A stretch of DNA of 64,000 bases from assembly GCA_943788835.1 (NCBI GenBank), contig CALSRU010000004.1, positions 27,941-91,940 on the forward strand, given 5' to 3'. This document shows positions 1-7,937 of this stretch, in pieces. The notes beneath the pieces were generated by a model. That model saw only the letters and a program-made list of their open reading frames with translations, had not been told where the DNA came from and did no database searches. A program made the translations under genes and the position numbers. This DNA comes from an uncultured Pseudomonadales bacterium. Its GTDB lineage: Bacteria > Pseudomonadota > Gammaproteobacteria > Pseudomonadales > UBA7434. How positions within the stretch are numbered: the stretch's first letter is position 1; every line of letters starts with the position of its first letter.

Positions 1-445
1 TCCTATAACTGTTACAAGTACCGGCTGCTAGAGGACAATACAGTTAACACTATTGTCTCAGCGAGACTTCGACCCTAGCAAGTAAGACAGGCCTCAAGGG
101 TATTTGGTTCCATTTGGGTCTTACCGCGGATCAATTACGCTAGCAGCGTGTTAACATCGCCTCAACGAAGCCGCCCTAGCGCATGTGTGCCTATCCATTC
201 TGAGCTCTAAATAGCAAGTCGCCTCATGATTCATAATGCGACTGATGCCCAAAGAAATTATCATTGTGAACTGATGATTGGCCTTGCAGCCCAACACGCC
301 CATTTGCTCCTGGGTGACAATCATTCAGCGCCGTCGGTGTCGAAGAATACCATTTTATATGCACAAGCTCAATTCTATAGCCTGTAAAATGTTGGCTCCA
401 GGGATGGGCAGACTCGCTGCTCGCTTGATAAAAGTTGTTGTTTTT
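1..445. other. intergenic region upstream of rluC, possibly the rne leader
   Basis: No convincing coding sequence is visible on either strand. In Pseudomonas and Escherichia rluC is divergent from rne (RNase E), whose mRNA has a long structured leader, so this stretch may be the minus-strand rne 5' UTR with rne beyond the left edge. That is inferred from synteny only. One visible structure is the near-perfect palindrome at 34-57: GACAATA and TATTGTC flanking a GTTAAC core, with a 2x2 internal mismatch. Confidence 0.4.
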
Positions 446-1402
446 ATGAGTATTACCCACCAAAAAGTCTCGTTTGTGATGGTTGAAGCTGATCAAGCTG
501 GTCAGCGAATCGACAACTTTTTGTCATCTCGCCTCAAAGGCCTCCCCAGATCTCGACTGTATCGTTTGCTTCGCAAGGGAGAGGTGCGTGTCAATAAAGG
601 CCGCGTTAAGCCTGAGCATCGCCTAGAGAGTGGCGATGTGGTGCGTATTCCGCCTGTTAAATTACCCACCCCTAATGAACTTGGCCAGGTTAGCCCCAGT
701 TTGGCACTCACTTTAGAGCGAGCTATCTTGTTTGAAGATGCCGAGTGGTTGGTGCTCAATAAACCTGCTCATTTGGCTGTGCACGGGGGCAGTGGTGAAT
801 CGTTGGGTTTAATTGAGGCGTTGCGGCAGATTCGTGCGGATCGAGCAGGCGAGAATTTGGAGCTATGCCACCGCTTGGATAAAGATACTTCGGGGTGCCT
901 AGTGATAGCTAAAAAACGCGGCGCATTGAAGCGATTTCACGAGGGGCTACGTAATAAAAAATTAGAAAAAAACTATGCTGCGTTGGTGATCGGGCGCTGG
1001 CCTAAAGGGCTGGATAGGGTGGATGCGCCGTTGCTTAAGAATGTACTGCAGTCGGGCGAGCGTATGGTATGCGTGGATAAAGAGGGCAAGGCTTCGCAAA
1101 CGCTGTACAAAGTTAAGCGTCAGATTACAGACTATTGCTTGCTTGATGTGCAGCCCATTACGGGCCGCACACACCAAATTAGAGTGCACTGCAAGGCAGC
1201 GGGCTATCCGATAGTCGGCGATCCTAAATATGGTAATGATGGGATTAACAAGAGGTTGCGCCAGCAGGGCTACAAGCATCTTTTTTTACACGCATTGTCG
1301 ATAACCTTGCCCATGGACGGTCATATGAAGGTGGTTAGTGCGCCTTTGCCTGCTTCATGGTCACCCCTGATTGATGATGTGGCAGACGGCAGTCAATATT
1401 GA
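446..1402 (+). CDS. rluC: 23S rRNA pseudouridine synthase RluC
   Basis: Converts specific uridines of 23S rRNA to pseudouridine during 50S assembly (955, 2504 and 2580 in E. coli). The 318-residue protein has an N-terminal S4 RNA-binding domain (about residues 20-80, with GQRIDNFL and GEVRVNKGR) followed by the RluA-type catalytic domain. The signature HRLDKDTSG is present with catalytic Asp near residue 145, and GRTHQIRVH follows later. The reading frame stays open upstream to 278, but the ATG at 446 gives the N-terminus and length usual for RluC; no clear Shine-Dalgarno sequence precedes it. The next gene, a HAD phosphatase, is the usual pseudomonad neighbour. Confidence 0.93.
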   Translation: MSITHQKVSFVMVEADQAGQRIDNFLSSRLKGLPRSRLYRLLRKGEVRVNKGRVKPEHRLESGDVVRIPPVKLPTPNELGQVSPSLALTLERAILFEDAEWLVLNKPAHLAVHGGSGESLGLIEALRQIRADRAGENLELCHRLDKDTSGCLVIAKKRGALKRFHEGLRNKKLEKNYAALVIGRWPKGLDRVDAPLLKNVLQSGERMVCVDKEGKASQTLYKVKRQITDYCLLDVQPITGRTHQIRVHCKAAGYPIVGDPKYGNDGINKRLRQQGYKHLFLHALSITLPMDGHMKVVSAPLPASWSPLIDDVADGSQY

Positions 1403-1492
1403 TTCATTTAAGTAAGATTGTTGTGTTGCGTTTAGTTTTTCTTTTATCTTTGGGTTTGAGACATGATTTTGTCTCGGTTTTGAGAGTGACTG

Positions 1493-2140
1493 ATGTTACT
1501 GATATTTGATTGGGACGGCACATTAGCCGACAGCGAGGCGCATATTGTGAGCGCACTACAACAAGCCGGCGCTGCGGTGGGTCTGCCTGTGCCTGGACAC
1601 CGGCAATGCGCGGTGCTTATTGGTCTAGGCCTTCGAGAGGCGGCACAAAAGCTTTATCAGGAGTTAACTCAGCATGATATCGATCAATTTTGTGCAAGTT
1701 ATAGCGAGCATTTTCGGGCATTGGAGGCCTCGACCTTTGGTATGCAGTTATTTGAGGGTGCAGAATCAACGCTTGAAGAGTTACAGCGACGTGGACATTC
1801 GCTAGCTGTAGCTACTGGTAAAAGTCGCGCCGGGCTGGATCGCGCTCTGACCGCTAGCGGCTTGCAGGGTGCTTTCCTTGCCACACGAACAGCTGACGAA
1901 TCTCAATCGAAGCCTGACCCCACTATGCTAAAGCAGCTTTTAGCCTTAACAAAAACACCATTAGATGCAGCAGTGATGATTGGCGATACGAGTTTTGATA
2001 TGCAAATGGCCGCTTCTATTGGTATGGCTAAAGTTGCAGCCAACTATGGAGTTCATAGTGTGGACGAGTTGAAGGCTTTTCAGCCGGAGTGGTCTATGGA
2101 CAGCATTGTTGAACTGTTGGACTGGCCTGATTTGCGTTAG
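1493..2140 (+). CDS. HAD-superfamily hydrolase, Gph-like phosphatase
   Basis: A 215-residue haloacid-dehalogenase-type phosphatase of the phosphoglycolate phosphatase-like group. Motif I is FDWDGTLAD, with nucleophile Asp6 and acid/base Asp8. Motif II is the Thr/Ser in VATGKSRAG, the motif III Lys is in SKPDP, and motif IV is MIGDTSFDM. The helical segment after motif I fits a C1 cap. The substrate cannot be read from the sequence; 2-phosphoglycolate or another small phosphate ester is plausible. It lies between rluC and the signal peptide peptidase, the order seen in pseudomonads, so the three may be co-transcribed. Confidence 0.85.
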   Translation: MLLIFDWDGTLADSEAHIVSALQQAGAAVGLPVPGHRQCAVLIGLGLREAAQKLYQELTQHDIDQFCASYSEHFRALEASTFGMQLFEGAESTLEELQRRGHSLAVATGKSRAGLDRALTASGLQGAFLATRTADESQSKPDPTMLKQLLALTKTPLDAAVMIGDTSFDMQMAASIGMAKVAANYGVHSVDELKAFQPEWSMDSIVELLDWPDLR

Positions 2141-2348
2141 CTCTCTTGGTGGGCTCAAAGTGCTTGCAAGCATTGCAAAATCTAACGTATTAAGACTCGC
2201 CTGTTGGTTATTTGTTCGATTTTTGTATGACGCATAGACATGTGCCGCAACAGTCTTGAGCCCATGGTGTAGGCTATCCCATTGGGTGTCAGAGTTTGAG
2301 CTATTATTGATAGCGTGGTTTATTTTAATTTATTTTGGGAGCAAGGCT

Positions 2349-3326
2349 TTGTTTAATTCAAAAGATAAGGCGATTCAGGAAAGTGATTCTGTTGGTGGTA
2401 CAGATCGACCGGAGTGGAGAATTCTAGAAAAAGTCGCGCTAGCCTCAATGGTTGAGCAACGTAAAACTCGACGTTGGGGTGTCTTTTTTAAATCACTGAC
2501 CTTCCTCTATCTATTATTCTTTTTGGTCATGTTGATTCCTGCAGGCGGCGGGTCGTTTTCAGGCGGTGGCAAAGAGCATGTTGGTTTGGTTTCGCTGGAT
2601 GGGATTATTGCGGCAGAGACAGCCTCCAACGCCAATGCGATTGTCACAGGTTTGCGCGATGCATTTGAGGCTGAAAATTCAATCGGTGTGATTTTGGCCA
2701 TTAACTCCCCAGGCGGGAGTCCGGTGCAGTCGGGGTTGATCAACGATGAAATTTATCGTTTACGAGATTTACATCCCGAAAAGAAAATCTACGCAGTCAT
2801 TGCTGATTTGGGGGCCTCCGGTGGCTACTATATTGCCTCTGCAGCTGAAGAAATTTATGCGGATAAGGCCAGTCTAGTGGGTTCTATCGGGGTTATTAGC
2901 GCCGGTTTCGGTTTTAGTGATTTAATGGAAAAAGTGGGTATTGACCGGCGGGTTTACACGGCTGGCACTAATAAAAGCTTTCTTGACGCTTTCTCGCCGT
3001 CAAAAGAGCGCGATCGTGAATTTTGGCAAGAGGTGCTAACCGTAACGCACAAACAGTTTATTGACGTAGTCAAAAAAGGCAGAGGTACTCGCTTGCTTGA
3101 TGATCCAGAGATTTTTTCAGGGTTGATTTGGACCGGTGAGCAGGCAGTTGCCAAAGGTTTGGTTGATGGGCTGGGTAGTGTGGGTAAAGTAGCCCGTGAT
3201 GTTATTGGCAACGAAACCATCCGTGATTATACGGTGCAGGCTAACCCCATAGAGGCTTTTGCTAAGCGCATTGGCGCAAGTTTTAGTATGGGTATCGCTC
3301 AATTGGCAGGCCCCGCCTTAAGGTAG
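2349..3326 (+). CDS. sppA: S49 signal peptide peptidase SppA (36 kDa type)
   Basis: Membrane-bound serine protease that degrades cleaved signal peptides. One transmembrane anchor (FFKSLTFLYLLFFLVMLIP) follows a short cytoplasmic segment. The S49 core has the oxyanion region INSPGGSP, nucleophile Ser in GASGGYYIA and a candidate catalytic Lys in NKSFLDAF, giving the Ser-Lys dyad of short SppA proteins. The frame is open back to a TTG at 2256, but that would add a second hydrophobic segment unlike the family. I chose the TTG at 2349 because GGGAG lies 7 bases before it and the product is 325 residues, the usual length. An ATG at 2454 is the fallback. Confidence 0.85.
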   Translation: MFNSKDKAIQESDSVGGTDRPEWRILEKVALASMVEQRKTRRWGVFFKSLTFLYLLFFLVMLIPAGGGSFSGGGKEHVGLVSLDGIIAAETASNANAIVTGLRDAFEAENSIGVILAINSPGGSPVQSGLINDEIYRLRDLHPEKKIYAVIADLGASGGYYIASAAEEIYADKASLVGSIGVISAGFGFSDLMEKVGIDRRVYTAGTNKSFLDAFSPSKERDREFWQEVLTVTHKQFIDVVKKGRGTRLLDDPEIFSGLIWTGEQAVAKGLVDGLGSVGKVARDVIGNETIRDYTVQANPIEAFAKRIGASFSMGIAQLAGPALR

Positions 3327-3358
3327 AGTGCGTGTTGATGGGTATTTGTTGCCTGCGG

Positions 3359-4774
3359 CTAAAGATCGGCAAGTTCGGGCAATACGACCTCGACACGGAG
3401 TCCATGGCCGCTATTCTTTGCTATAACCTGGCCCCGGTGTCCATTGATGACTCGATGGACAATGGCTAGGCCGATGCCATAGCCGCCAGTCTTGCGATTT
3501 CGCGCTCGATCCACTCGGTAAAATGGCTCAAATATAGTTTCTAAATCATCTTTAGGTACGCCGGGTCCGTTATCGGTGACAGTGATACGAAACTGTATTT
3601 GCTGCAGTGGAACGTCCTTCTTTTTGTTGCCTGTTGCTGCGCAATTTATTTCTTCTCGCTCAATCGTGATTTCTATGGAGCTGCACTCGTCGGTGTAGTG
3701 AATGGCGTTGCGAATAATATTTTCCAGCGCCGAATGAAGTTGCGTAGCATTTGCACGAACTAACGCTTCTTCAATGCGGTTGGTGAAAGAGAAGCTCGCT
3801 TGTTTGTTGTTGGCTTCAATTTGATTGTCATCCAAAATGGCTGTGATAAGTTCGCCCAGCTCGACTATGTCATCTAAGCTGGCGTTTTTATCGGGTATAG
3901 CGAGTAGCTGGCCAATCATTTCGTTTAGGCGATTGGCTTCGGTTTCAATTCGGTCTAGGGCCTGCGTATTATTTTGTTGTCGCTGACTGCCGCTATTTAA
4001 GTCGGAGCCGGATTGCCTTGCTAGTTCAAGCGCAATTTGCAGGCGGGCGAGAGGAGAACGTAACTCATGAGATATATCACGCACTAATCGTTTTTGATTT
4101 TCGATACCTGCTTGTACTGAATCGGCCATTAAGTTGAAGTCTTCGGCGAGAACGGTCAGTTCGTCTTTCGCTGCATGATTGGTGATTTGCATGCGAGCAT
4201 CAAAATTCCCCTCTGCGAGTTGGCGGCTAGCCTCACTGATTTGTTTCAAGTTGCGTGTAAGGTAGCGCGCCATAATGAAACATGCTGCCGTACTGATAGC
4301 TAACGCAAGGAGAATTTGAACAATCAATTGCTCTGATAATTGCCTAAGCCGAAACAGCGTGATGCTCGGCATGTCGATAGCGTACTTGATTGTTCCTCCA
4401 CTTGGAGATTTTTCTAGCTTGCCAATACTTAGTCGCATGAATGAAGATCGCTCAACTGTATTTTGAGGGTCGAGAGCGGCAAATAGTTTGGTAATTCCAG
4501 CAGGCGGGTTGGTTGAGGCTAATGAGTTAGATGATGATGTGTCGATATATAAAAAAATATCATTTTCGCCAAGACGGGTCTGCCAATCATTGAGCTCTTC
4601 GGGTATTCGACGAATAATAAATGAGGTACGGTTAACCAGTTCGGCTGGTGATAAGCCGCGAATTTCTAATGGGGCTTTCGGGTGTAGTTGTTGGCTGACA
4701 AAAATTGCGCCGCCACCAAGCACTAAGCCAGTGAGCCAAAAGCCAAGAAATATTTTCCAGTATAAATTAAGCAT
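3359..4774 (-). CDS. cpxA: CpxA-like sensor histidine kinase
   Basis: Inner-membrane sensor kinase, about 471 residues. An N-terminal membrane segment (KIFLGFWLTGLVLGGGAIFV) and a second one (VQILLALAISTAACFIMARYL) frame a periplasmic domain of roughly 130 residues. HAMP, HisKA (H-box RDISHELRSPLARLQ) and HATPase_c follow, with N-box ENIIRNAIHYT, G1 DNGPGVP and G2 GGYGIGLAI. The H-box and partner regulator resemble CpxA/CpxR, the envelope-stress system, but similarity alone does not fix the signal. I chose the ATG at 4774, which overlaps the regulator gene by 8 bases and suggests translational coupling; an ATG at 4783 is also possible. Confidence 0.85.
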   Translation of the reverse strand: MLNLYWKIFLGFWLTGLVLGGGAIFVSQQLHPKAPLEIRGLSPAELVNRTSFIIRRIPEELNDWQTRLGENDIFLYIDTSSSNSLASTNPPAGITKLFAALDPQNTVERSSFMRLSIGKLEKSPSGGTIKYAIDMPSITLFRLRQLSEQLIVQILLALAISTAACFIMARYLTRNLKQISEASRQLAEGNFDARMQITNHAAKDELTVLAEDFNLMADSVQAGIENQKRLVRDISHELRSPLARLQIALELARQSGSDLNSGSQRQQNNTQALDRIETEANRLNEMIGQLLAIPDKNASLDDIVELGELITAILDDNQIEANNKQASFSFTNRIEEALVRANATQLHSALENIIRNAIHYTDECSSIEITIEREEINCAATGNKKKDVPLQQIQFRITVTDNGPGVPKDDLETIFEPFYRVDRARNRKTGGYGIGLAIVHRVINGHRGQVIAKNSGHGLRVEVVLPELADL

Positions 4775-5480
4775 CGAGTTCATTGACAAAAATATAGCCA
4801 CTACCGCGCACGGTCTTAATGACTTCAGCATCGGGTATATGTTCAGCCAGTTTTTTTCTTATGCTGCTTATATGCACGTCAATGCTTCTGTCGTAACGGG
4901 TGTATTGCCTATTCAAGGCTTTGCTCGTGAGGTCTTCTTTACTAACGATTTTTCCTTGCTGTGACATTAGTGCCGCTAATGTATTAAATTCTGCACTCGT
5001 TAGGTCCAGTGCTTTTCCATTGGCATTTGAAGTTCTGTTGCCGGTATCTAGGTGGATCCCGTGGCAGTCATGTGATGATTTTTTTGTTGTGACGGCCTGA
5101 TTTTCGGTGCGCCTTAAAATAGCTCGCAATCTGGCTAGTAATTCTCGAGGATTGCAAGGTTTTGGTAGATAATCATCGGCGCCAGCCTCGAGTCCAACAA
5201 TGCGGTCTATGTCATCGCCTCTGGCTGTGAGCATTAAAACAGGAGTGCTAGAAAAGCCTCTCAATCTTTGGAGTATATCGAGGCCTTGCATGCCGGGCAG
5301 CATAAAGTCGAGCACGATGGCGTCGTAGTCTTGGCGTTCTGCAGACTGGGCTTGCAAGTGCTCGACTGCTTGCAGGCCGTCATGAATGAGCGTTATTTCG
5401 ATGCCTTCATTTTGTAAGTATTGGGTCAGGAGTTCACACAGTTCTGTGTCGTCATCTACTAGGAGTACGCGGTAAGTCAT
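4767..5480 (-). CDS. cpxR: CpxR-like OmpR-family response regulator
   Basis: A 237-residue response regulator. The receiver domain (about 1-120) has the acidic cluster VDDD near residue 10, phospho-acceptor Asp58 in IVLDFMLPG, the switch Thr in MLTARG and Lys in YLPKPCNP. The C-terminal winged helix (about 140-235) has the OmpR/PhoB pattern ending KTVRGSGYIFV. VLLVDDDTELCELL and GLEAGADDYLPKP are close to CpxR, hence the symbol. It precedes and overlaps its kinase gene. An exact CpxR-type box (GTAAA-N5-GTAAA) lies about 340 bases upstream, consistent with autoregulation, and a terminator sits between that box and this start. Confidence 0.85.
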   Translation of the reverse strand: MTYRVLLVDDDTELCELLTQYLQNEGIEITLIHDGLQAVEHLQAQSAERQDYDAIVLDFMLPGMQGLDILQRLRGFSSTPVLMLTARGDDIDRIVGLEAGADDYLPKPCNPRELLARLRAILRRTENQAVTTKKSSHDCHGIHLDTGNRTSNANGKALDLTSAEFNTLAALMSQQGKIVSKEDLTSKALNRQYTRYDRSIDVHISSIRKKLAEHIPDAEVIKTVRGSGYIFVNELDA

Positions 5481-5651
5481 GCTGAGAGATTACACCTCGT
5501 GTAAGCCAGAAGGTTTAAGCGTGTTGAGTACAGGTTTGAATTAGCTATCCGTTCTCTATTGTACCTGTTGTGTCTTGCTAAGTGGTCGACATTCACGGCT
5601 ATCCATAAGCTTGGCTTGGAAGGGTCGTTGAGGTGGGGTTGTGAATGGGGC

Positions 5652-5676
5652 AAAAAAAAGCCCGCGAGAAGCGGGC
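5652..5676 (-). terminator. Rho-independent terminator upstream of cpxR
   Basis: On the minus strand GCCCGC, loop TTCTC, GCGGGC is followed by eight T. No minus-strand gene ends just upstream of it: maf stops about 230 bases earlier. It therefore ends either a short RNA starting near 5775-5790 or read-through from maf, and it lies in the path of any transcript running from the CpxR box into cpxR. Confidence 0.85.
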
Positions 5677-5790
5677 GATGTCTAGGAGTATGAAAAAACA
5701 AATGAAGAAAGAATATGAAGCGGCGGATGCTGGAGTGGGTCATCTGTCGCTTCGGTAGTAACTGTGATCCCCTGAACATTATTATCCATA
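5652..5790 (-). ncRNA. candidate CpxR-controlled small RNA or attenuated leader
   Basis: A possible minus-strand transcript of about 120-140 bases begins below the CpxR box and ends at the strong terminator at 5676-5652. A promoter may be TTTACA-N16-TAACAT (5823-5796) or a GATAAT at 5786-5781. A small frame beginning MTHSSIRR is open through it, but it has no ribosome-binding site and continues past the terminator, so I do not call a protein. The sequence ACTCCTA occurs just before the terminator stem. Evidence is positional only. Confidence 0.35.
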
Positions 5791-5818
5791 ACTGGATGTT
5801 AATTTGGTCGGGCGCAAT

Positions 5819-5833
5819 GTAAAGCTCTGTAAA
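5819..5833. promoter_or_regulatory. CpxR-box consensus GTAAA-N5-GTAAA
   Basis: GTAAAGCTCTGTAAA matches the published CpxR direct-repeat consensus exactly. It lies in the maf-cpxR gap, centred about 52 bases before a transcript that would use the GATAAT -10 at 5786-5781. The neighbouring genes encode a CpxR-like regulator and CpxA-like kinase, which makes a chance match less likely. Confidence 0.6.
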
Positions 5834-5903
5834 GCCGAGCAGTCTGCGTGCCATTGCCTTGGGCATATACCGTCATTTATTTTTTAACTCATTGTTTTAC
5901 ATG

Positions 5904-6494
5904 CTAAATTATTCGTACACCTTGGCTTTCTAATGCGTTGCTTAATGCCATCAAAGGCAATCCGATCAGCGTGCTAGGGTCGCTGCCTGATTGAGAGGCT
6001 AGTAGCACAATGCCTAGGCCTTCAGTTTTAATGCTACCGGCACAGTCGTAAGGTTTGTCGCGCTGCAAATAGCGGGCAATGGTGTCATCTGATAGCGTTT
6101 TATAGTGTACTTGATAAGTTTCTTGAAATTCGATGAGTTTCCCGCTAATCGTGTTGAGCAGGCAGCACGCCACTGCGAATTCGACACGCTGGCCGCTGCA
6201 GCGCGCAAGCTGTGCAGTAGCGGCCTCGAGATTTCCCGGTTTGCCCAATATATGTGTGTGACCGCCATTTTCGCGTAAAATGGCGACCTGATCGCTACCA
6301 ATAACTAGACTTTGCGGGTGCCGATCACCAACAGCTTGGGCTTTCTCACGGGCTAAGCGGATCGCCAGTCGTTCAGGAGGCTCGTCGGCAAGTGGCGTTT
6401 CATCAATTGAGGGCGAGTCGATATCAAAGTCGGTCAGAATGCGAGCTAATAATTGAGCCCTGTAGATGGAGCTTGATCCTAAAACAATTTTCAT
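5904..6494 (-). CDS. maf: Maf-family nucleotide pyrophosphatase, YceF type
   Basis: Hydrolyses modified nucleoside triphosphates to monophosphates; the YceF branch prefers 7-methyl-GTP. The 196-residue protein has the N-terminal Maf signature LGSSSIYRAQLL, the acidic SDQVA motif and the YceF-like segment KPYDCAGSIKTEGLGI, rather than the form typical of the dTTP/UTP-specific YhdE branch. It is divergent from yceD, as in E. coli and Pseudomonas, which supports the subgroup call. The start at 6494 gives the canonical MKIVLGSSS N-terminus. Confidence 0.88.
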   Translation of the reverse strand: MKIVLGSSSIYRAQLLARILTDFDIDSPSIDETPLADEPPERLAIRLAREKAQAVGDRHPQSLVIGSDQVAILRENGGHTHILGKPGNLEAATAQLARCSGQRVEFAVACCLLNTISGKLIEFQETYQVHYKTLSDDTIARYLQRDKPYDCAGSIKTEGLGIVLLASQSGSDPSTLIGLPLMALSNALESQGVRII

Positions 6495-6635
6495 GGTGTT
6501 AAAACCTCAGAATCACGGTGTGTTTGCCCACTATGAGGCAAATTTTGTTAGGGATAGATGCCTTGCGTGGAGTTAGAGTGTTGATTATGCGCGATAAAAT
6601 AGTTAAGAGTGCGTGCAAATAGGGCTAGAACATCG

Positions 6636-6663
6636 TTGACGCTGCAGAGTATAAGCCTATAAT
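6636..6663 (+). promoter_or_regulatory. sigma-70 promoter for yceD-rpmF
   Basis: TTGACG (6636-6641), a 16-base spacer and a perfect TATAAT (6658-6663) lie about 50 bases before the yceD start. This is the best sigma-70 promoter match I noticed in the window and fits strong expression of a ribosomal-protein operon. Confidence 0.75.
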
Positions 6664-6715
6664 ACTGCCCGCTCAGCCTCTGCGAACGACCGATTATTAC
6701 CTGCAGCGCCCGACC

Positions 6716-7300
6716 ATGACTAGCCAAAATATTCCGTCTACAATTTCAGCGCGCAAAGCGGCAATCGCGGGTAGCACCTATTCCGGATTGGTGAAGGGCA
6801 AAGAAATTAGTCGCGTTGCCGCTGCAGTGATTGAAGTTGAAGAGCCGCTTTCGGTCAATTTACGCTTTGATATCAACGAAGGTCGTAAAAGGACGGTTGA
6901 GGCGACAATTGAAGGTCGCGTATCCATGCAATGCCAGCGGTGTTTGAAGCCGGTTAGCGTGCTCGTTAAAACATGTTCAACGCTTACGGTAGTGGCGCAC
7001 GATGAAGAGGCCGCATCAGTATTGCGGACCACTGAACCGTTATTGTTAGACGGTGATGATTTAGATGTTTATAGCTTGATTGAGGATGAGGTTTTGTTGG
7101 CGCTGCCCATAGTCGCGCTGCACTCAATTGGCCAGGTTCAAGCGAAGGAAGTGGTTACAAAAATGGTGATGGCGTCGGTCAAAGAGGAAGAAAAAGTTGC
7201 TTGGGCGCATGGGTTGGAAGTACAGCCTGATGAATTAGCCGAAGAGCCGGTGAAGAATCCATTTGCGGCATTGAAAGAAATTAAATTTAATCGTTCATAG
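6716..7300 (+). CDS. yceD: YceD/DUF177 protein, 23S rRNA accumulation factor
   Basis: A 194-residue DUF177 protein. The conserved core VSMQCQRCLKPV carries the CxxC pair found in most members, and acidic segments follow (LLLDGDDLDVYSLIEDEVLLALP). In E. coli, YceD affects 23S rRNA accumulation; the molecular activity is not established. It is the first gene after a strong promoter and ends 21 bases before rpmF, the classical yceD-rpmF pair. Confidence 0.88.
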   Translation: MTSQNIPSTISARKAAIAGSTYSGLVKGKEISRVAAAVIEVEEPLSVNLRFDINEGRKRTVEATIEGRVSMQCQRCLKPVSVLVKTCSTLTVVAHDEEAASVLRTTEPLLLDGDDLDVYSLIEDEVLLALPIVALHSIGQVQAKEVVTKMVMASVKEEEKVAWAHGLEVQPDELAEEPVKNPFAALKEIKFNRS

Positions 7301-7321
7301 TAAAGTTTGGAGTAGGTAGTA

Positions 7322-7504
7322 ATGGCAGTTCAAAAAAGTAAAGTAACACGTTCGCGACGTGGCCAGCGTCGCTCTCATGACAGTCTGCTTGAGCACACGT
7401 TATCGGTCGATGAGACGAGTGGTGAGAAACATTTGCGGCACCATGTTAGCGCTGAAGGTTTTTATAGAGGCAAAAAGGTCGTGGATACAGGTCACGACGA
7501 CTAG
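7322..7504 (+). CDS. rpmF: 50S ribosomal protein bL32
   Basis: A 60-residue basic ribosomal protein starting [20 protein letters not shown], the invariant bL32 N-terminus, with the later motif [18 protein letters not shown]. It lacks the zinc-binding cysteines of the C+ form. A GGAG-type ribosome-binding site lies just upstream. In most gammaproteobacteria plsX follows directly; here a non-coding stretch of over 400 bases separates it from fabD. Confidence 0.96.
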   Translation: MAVQKSKVTRSRRGQRRSHDSLLEHTLSVDETSGEKHLRHHVSAEGFYRGKKVVDTGHDD

Positions 7505-7937
7505 GGTATCTCTTGGCTGCACGTAAAACTGCGGCACCTTGGCGGGCTTTTATTTTTTGACGGTGTTCAGGCGATATCCGCGAAGCATAAATGGCGCTTC
7601 ATAACGGCGCGTTTTACCTCTGCTGATGTACGCGGTAAGCAAGTAATATCCGCGCTGCTAAACTGTCGGTGACGACAGTGTTTGGAGTGCATTACCCTTT
7701 ATAGCCAAATATGTATGTAGCCAACTGTATTTGTTACATGCCCATCCCATATCTGATCTTATAAGTTTGCTTTCTAATAAACGAGTCGTAGTGTTCGGTA
7801 ACGCGCGTTCTTAATGCCGATGACGAGTTTTTGTAGCACTTGATTTGTAAGTGCCCGCGCAAGCCTACAATGTGTAAACCAAGATTTATAAGTTCCTAGG
7901 CTGCGCAGACATAAAAACATACAGGAGTCTTGACTCA
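7505..7937. other. non-coding gap where plsX is normally found
   Basis: No credible open frame and no recognisable PlsX remnant. A TACAAT at 7866-7871 with a TTTGTA-like -35 could be a fabD promoter. An AGGAG at 7922-7926 is the fabD ribosome-binding site. The rest shows no repeat or hairpin I would defend. Confidence 0.6.

Noticed and set aside
5477..5866. 129-codon minus-strand frame before cpxR
   Set aside because: It spans a strong terminator and the CpxR box, and its residue content (His/Leu/Phe-rich) does not look like a protein.
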